Assembly: GCA_937892655.1 (NCBI GenBank)
Contig: CALBJC010000160.1
Span: 1-17,115, forward strand
Direction of reading: 5' to 3'
Length of the DNA: 17,115 nucleotides
Source of the DNA: an uncultured Clostridia bacterium
GTDB taxonomy: Bacteria > Bacillota > Clostridia > Oscillospirales > Ruminococcaceae
Below, piece by piece: positions 14,668-17,115 of this stretch; the stretch's first letter is position 1, and every line of letters starts with the position of its first letter. Under the pieces are notes generated by a model, which was not told the DNA's origin, made no database searches, and saw only the letters and a list, made by a program, of their open reading frames with translations. Position numbers and translations under genes: made by a program.

Positions 14668-16089
14668 CTACTTTTCTTCGCTCTTTGCTTTATCAGGAAG
14701 CGACAAAACAAACTCTGTATACTCTGAAACCTTACTCTTTACAGTAACATTACCGCCATGAAGGTTTACTATGGATTTTACAATATAAAGACCAAGGCCT
14801 ACGCCCTTTGCATCCTTACCTCTTGACTGGTCAACCTTATAGAATCTGTCAAAAATCAGAGGCAGCTGTTCTTCGCTGATACCCTCGCCTGTATTTTTGA
14901 TACTAAGATAAGTCATATCATCTGCCCTTGTAAAGTCAAATTCAATAGTGCCATTTTCATCAACAAACTTTACGGCATTTTCAATGAGATTGTAAATTAC
15001 CTGATGGATAAGGTCGATATCGGCATAAATTGTTATTCTGCTTGTATCAAGGCCTTTGATCTGAACGTTTTTCTGCATAAGCTGCGTTTCAAAGGTAGAA
15101 AGAGTATCGACAATAGGCTCTAAAACTGAAAATTCAGAACAGTCAATACTCATATCGCCCGCTTCAATCTTAGAGAGATTGAGCATCGAACGGACAAGAC
15201 GGGTAAGTCTGTAAACCTCGGCAGAAATTATCCTGAAGTATTTCTTGTATTCCGACTGAGGGATCGTACCGTCAAGCATACCGTCAACAAAGCCGCCTAT
15301 AGACGTCATAGGAGTTCTAAGCTCGTGAGAAACGTTCGCTATAAAGGATTTTCGCATATACTCCATATTTGAAACGGAGATAGCCATTTCATTGAGAGCA
15401 GACCCCAGTTCCTGAAACTCAGCACAGTCAGATGAATCTATCATCTGAGAGAAATCACCGTTTGCAAAACGGTTAGCCGCATTGCAAAGCGCCGAAATAG
15501 GTCTTGTGATATGCAGAATACCAAGATATACAACTATTACTACAAATATCAGAACAACTAAAACCGATATACCAAAAAGCTGCATAATATTGCCGATATA
15601 GCTGTTTTGTTCAGACATCGGAAGCATTGCAAACACATAGTATTCATTGCCCGAAATCTGTTCGCTTTTTCTTATAATATGATATTCTTCATCAAGAATA
15701 TCCAGGTTTGAACGCAGATAATCACCACCGACATTGACAACCGTTGCATGCTCACCCTTTAAAAAGCCCTGAGCTGAAATAAAGGCAATATTTTCAGAGT
15801 ATGTGAGTATTTTGCCGTTTGTATCGGTGATAAAAACCTCGTTTGCACTGCCGTGAGAAATGGCAGACAGTTTATCGTTCATGTGAGCCTTCCATTCATC
15901 TGAGCCTATATCAGCAGTGTTTTGCGCCATACTCACCGCCTTTTCTACAGATGTATAAAGCTCTTCTTTTGTTTCTGAAACAAAATATTGAGAAGAAACA
16001 AGCAGTAATACTGCCCCTAAGCATATAAAGCTTATGAGTATTACTGCTGTACAGATCAGAAAATATTTTGCGAAAATGCTTTTACGCAT
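14668..16089 (-). CDS. Sensor histidine kinase (HAMP, HisKA, HATPase_c)
   Basis: This 473-residue membrane kinase has two transmembrane segments (about 8-31 and 170-192) enclosing an extracytoplasmic sensor of about 135 residues. The sensor contains VFITDTNGKILTYSEN (85-100), typical of PAS/Cache-like external folds. A HAMP linker (193-245) follows, then the dimerisation domain with phosphorylated His255 in SHELRTP, the N-box YNLIENAVKF (366-375), G1 NTGEGI (399-404) and G2 GVGLGL (429-434). Unlike B. subtilis WalK it has no cytoplasmic PAS domain between HAMP and HisKA. The ATG overlaps the end of the response-regulator gene by 8 nt (ATGCGTAA), so the two are translationally coupled and almost certainly partners. 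The layout resembles WalK/PhoR-class kinases; the signal is unknown. Confidence 0.95.
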   Translation of the reverse strand: MRKSIFAKYFLICTAVILISFICLGAVLLLVSSQYFVSETKEELYTSVEKAVSMAQNTADIGSDEWKAHMNDKLSAISHGSANEVFITDTNGKILTYSENIAFISAQGFLKGEHATVVNVGGDYLRSNLDILDEEYHIIRKSEQISGNEYYVFAMLPMSEQNSYIGNIMQLFGISVLVVLIFVVIVVYLGILHITRPISALCNAANRFANGDFSQMIDSSDCAEFQELGSALNEMAISVSNMEYMRKSFIANVSHELRTPMTSIGGFVDGMLDGTIPQSEYKKYFRIISAEVYRLTRLVRSMLNLSKIEAGDMSIDCSEFSVLEPIVDTLSTFETQLMQKNVQIKGLDTSRITIYADIDLIHQVIYNLIENAVKFVDENGTIEFDFTRADDMTYLSIKNTGEGISEEQLPLIFDRFYKVDQSRGKDAKGVGLGLYIVKSIVNLHGGNVTVKSKVSEYTEFVLSLPDKAKSEEK

Positions 16090-16783
16090 TATCTTCGTCT
16101 ACCTCAAACTTGTAGCCTACGCCCCAGACAGTCTTAAGCGCCCACTTGTCTGAAACGCCTTCGAGCTTTTCACGAAGTCTCTTAACGTGAACGTCGATTG
16201 TTCTTGAGTCGCCGTAATACTCAAAGCCCCATACCTCATCAAGAAGCTGGTCTCTTGTGTATACGCGGTTTGGATTTGAAGCAAGGTGGAATAAAAGCTC
16301 GAGCTCCTTTGGAGGAGTATCTAAAACCTTACCGTCAACTCTGAGTTCATATCTTGTCATATTAACTGAGAGCTTGTCATACTTAACTTCCTTGATTTCG
16401 TTATCAGCGTTAACCTGACCTACTCTACGGTAAACAGCCTTGATACGAGCAATAATTTCCTTAGTATCAAATGGCTTTACAACATAGTCATCAGCGCCGA
16501 GCTCAAGACCTAAAACCTTATCAAATGTTTCGCCCTTGGCTGTAATCATAATGATCGGCACGTTTGACTTCTTTCTGATTTCACGGCATACCTGCCAGCC
16601 ATCTAATGATGGGAGCATAATATCGAGCAATACGATATCAGGCTTGAGAGCATTAAACTTTACAACAGCCTCTTCACCATCGTGTGACAAAATAACGCTG
16701 TAGCCATCCTTTTCGAGATATAATCTTAATAATTCGCAAATGTTCTTGTCGTCATCAACTACTAATACTTTACCTAATGACAT
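16082..16783 (-). CDS. OmpR/PhoB-family response regulator
   Basis: This 233-residue DNA-binding regulator has a receiver domain (1-122) with the acidic pocket VVDDD (8-12), phospho-acceptor Asp54 in LLDIMLP, Thr81 and Lys103, and a winged-helix effector domain (about 132-227) with GDSRTIDVHVKRLREKL as the recognition-helix region. All key residues are present, so it should be phosphorylated by the adjoining kinase and bind tandem DNA repeats as a dimer. The sequence is closest in style to WalR/PhoP/ResD regulators of Firmicutes. The ATG at 16783 (MSLGKVLVVDD) has AAGGGTG 7 nt upstream; an in-frame extension to 16855 has no RBS and would add 24 untypical residues. It is the first gene of a four-gene operon. 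Hexamer repeats upstream suggest that it controls its own promoter. Confidence 0.96.
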   Translation of the reverse strand: MSLGKVLVVDDDKNICELLRLYLEKDGYSVILSHDGEEAVVKFNALKPDIVLLDIMLPSLDGWQVCREIRKKSNVPIIMITAKGETFDKVLGLELGADDYVVKPFDTKEIIARIKAVYRRVGQVNADNEIKEVKYDKLSVNMTRYELRVDGKVLDTPPKELELLFHLASNPNRVYTRDQLLDEVWGFEYYGDSRTIDVHVKRLREKLEGVSDKWALKTVWGVGYKFEVDEDNA

Positions 16784-16878
16784 ATAAAAGCACCCTTTCC
16801 GATTTAATGATATTCTTAATTTCATTTGACTGCCGTGTTTTTTAACATATCGCAATCAAATCTATAATTGATACTTAT

Positions 16879-16887
16879 ATTATAACA
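16879..16887 (-). promoter_or_regulatory. Extended -10 promoter of the two-component operon
   Basis: On the minus strand TGTTATAAT (16887-16879) is an extended -10 element (TG-n-TATAAT). There is no good -35 at the proper distance; that place (about 16902-16907) is occupied by an ATAACA hexamer of the repeat array. This suggests an activator-dependent promoter. The leader to the ATG would be about 90 nt. Confidence 0.6.
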
Positions 16888-16903
16888 AATTCACAAATAC
16901 AGA

Positions 16904-16931
16904 TGTTATTATTATGTGTACTTTTTGTTAC
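16904..16931 (-). promoter_or_regulatory. Array of three 11-bp-spaced TGT hexamers (PhoP/WalR-type)
   Basis: On the plus strand TGTTAT (16904), TGTGTA (16915) and TGTTAC (16926) follow each other with exactly five bases between them. Read toward the operon on the minus strand they are GTAACA, TACACA and ATAACA. The first and third fit the WalR hexamer TGTWAH; the middle one has only TGT in place. The array overlaps the expected -35. This is the geometry used by PhoP/WalR-type regulators, so self-activation is the simplest reading (inference). Confidence 0.45.
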
Positions 16932-16953
16932 TCATATATTAAATTACACAAAT

Positions 16954-16970
16954 TGTACTTTTTTTGTAGT
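16954..16970 (-). promoter_or_regulatory. Second pair of 11-bp-spaced TGT hexamers
   Basis: TGTACT (16954) and TGTAGT (16965), with five T between them, form another 11-bp direct repeat upstream of the first array, out of phase with it by 28 bp. Both deviate from TGTWAH at the fifth base, so this is weaker. From here to the right edge (17115) the sequence is very AT-rich and I see no gene or clear signal. Confidence 0.25.
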
Positions 16971-17115
16971 TATAAAATTACCATCGTTCATTTTTTCGGA
17001 GTTCAAAAGTGGTCATGTTCACAATTTTACCATTTATTACCTTTTCAATTTGAAAATTATTTTTTGTTTCATATTTTTTTATACATAGTATAATTTTTAG
17101 AAATTTCAATCGTTT

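Noticed and set aside
16903..17088. A 61-codon plus-strand frame at the right edge.
   Set aside because: It consists of Phe/Leu/Ile codons from AT-rich DNA, with no RBS; it covers the promoter array of the two-component operon.
17055..17100. A possible plus-strand promoter with TATAAT near 17088 leading out of the window.
   Set aside because: The best upstream TTGTTT is 19 bp away in poly-T sequence and no gene is visible; too weak to call.

Overview
The window looks like a chromosomal segment of a low-to-medium GC Gram-positive bacterium of the class Clostridia, most like the Ruminococcus/Oscillospiraceae group. The reasons are the Firmicutes-type RpoB, strong AGGAGG-type ribosome binding sites, near-consensus sigma-A promoters, some TTG starts, intrinsic terminators after most units, and a PgcA-type phosphoglucomutase. 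No phage, transposon, CRISPR, tRNA or rRNA is visible. This taxonomic call is an inference from gene style; no comparison could be run.

Layout. Positions 1-7687 hold three leftward genes, each apparently its own transcription unit: rpoB (3' end outside the window), a P-type Ca2+ ATPase, and phosphoglucomutase pgcA. Hairpin terminators lie after pgcA and after the ATPase, and rpoB has its own promoter with a perfect sigma-A consensus and a leader of about 165 nt. Positions 7688-8000 are a divergent promoter region. Rightward from it runs comM/yifB (8001-9539), which meets a leftward CI/LexA-like repressor (10230-9589) at a shared terminator. A second divergent region (10231-10432) serves that repressor and a rightward pair: a thymidylate kinase with an unusual N-terminal extension, and a small two-CBS protein. 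This pair ends at a perfect 14-bp bidirectional terminator that fills the gap to the last unit.

Positions 16783-11777 hold a compact leftward operon: OmpR-family response regulator, sensor histidine kinase, membrane-anchored HtrA protease, and SASA-family (sialate O-acetylesterase-like) esterase. The order resembles the WalRK-HtrA / CssRS-HtrA envelope-stress arrangement of Firmicutes. Upstream of it lie tandem TGT-type hexamers at 11-bp spacing, overlapping the place where the -35 should be. That is the geometry used by PhoP/WalR-type regulators and suggests autoregulation. A perfect match to the same kind of box also lies upstream of the rpoB promoter.

Most of the window is housekeeping or well-known families. 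I see no clearly new defence or mobile system. The points most worth a second look are the extended thymidylate kinase paired with a CBS protein, the 11-bp repeat arrays, the esterase joined to the two-component/HtrA operon, and rpoB as a separate unit with a structured leader.
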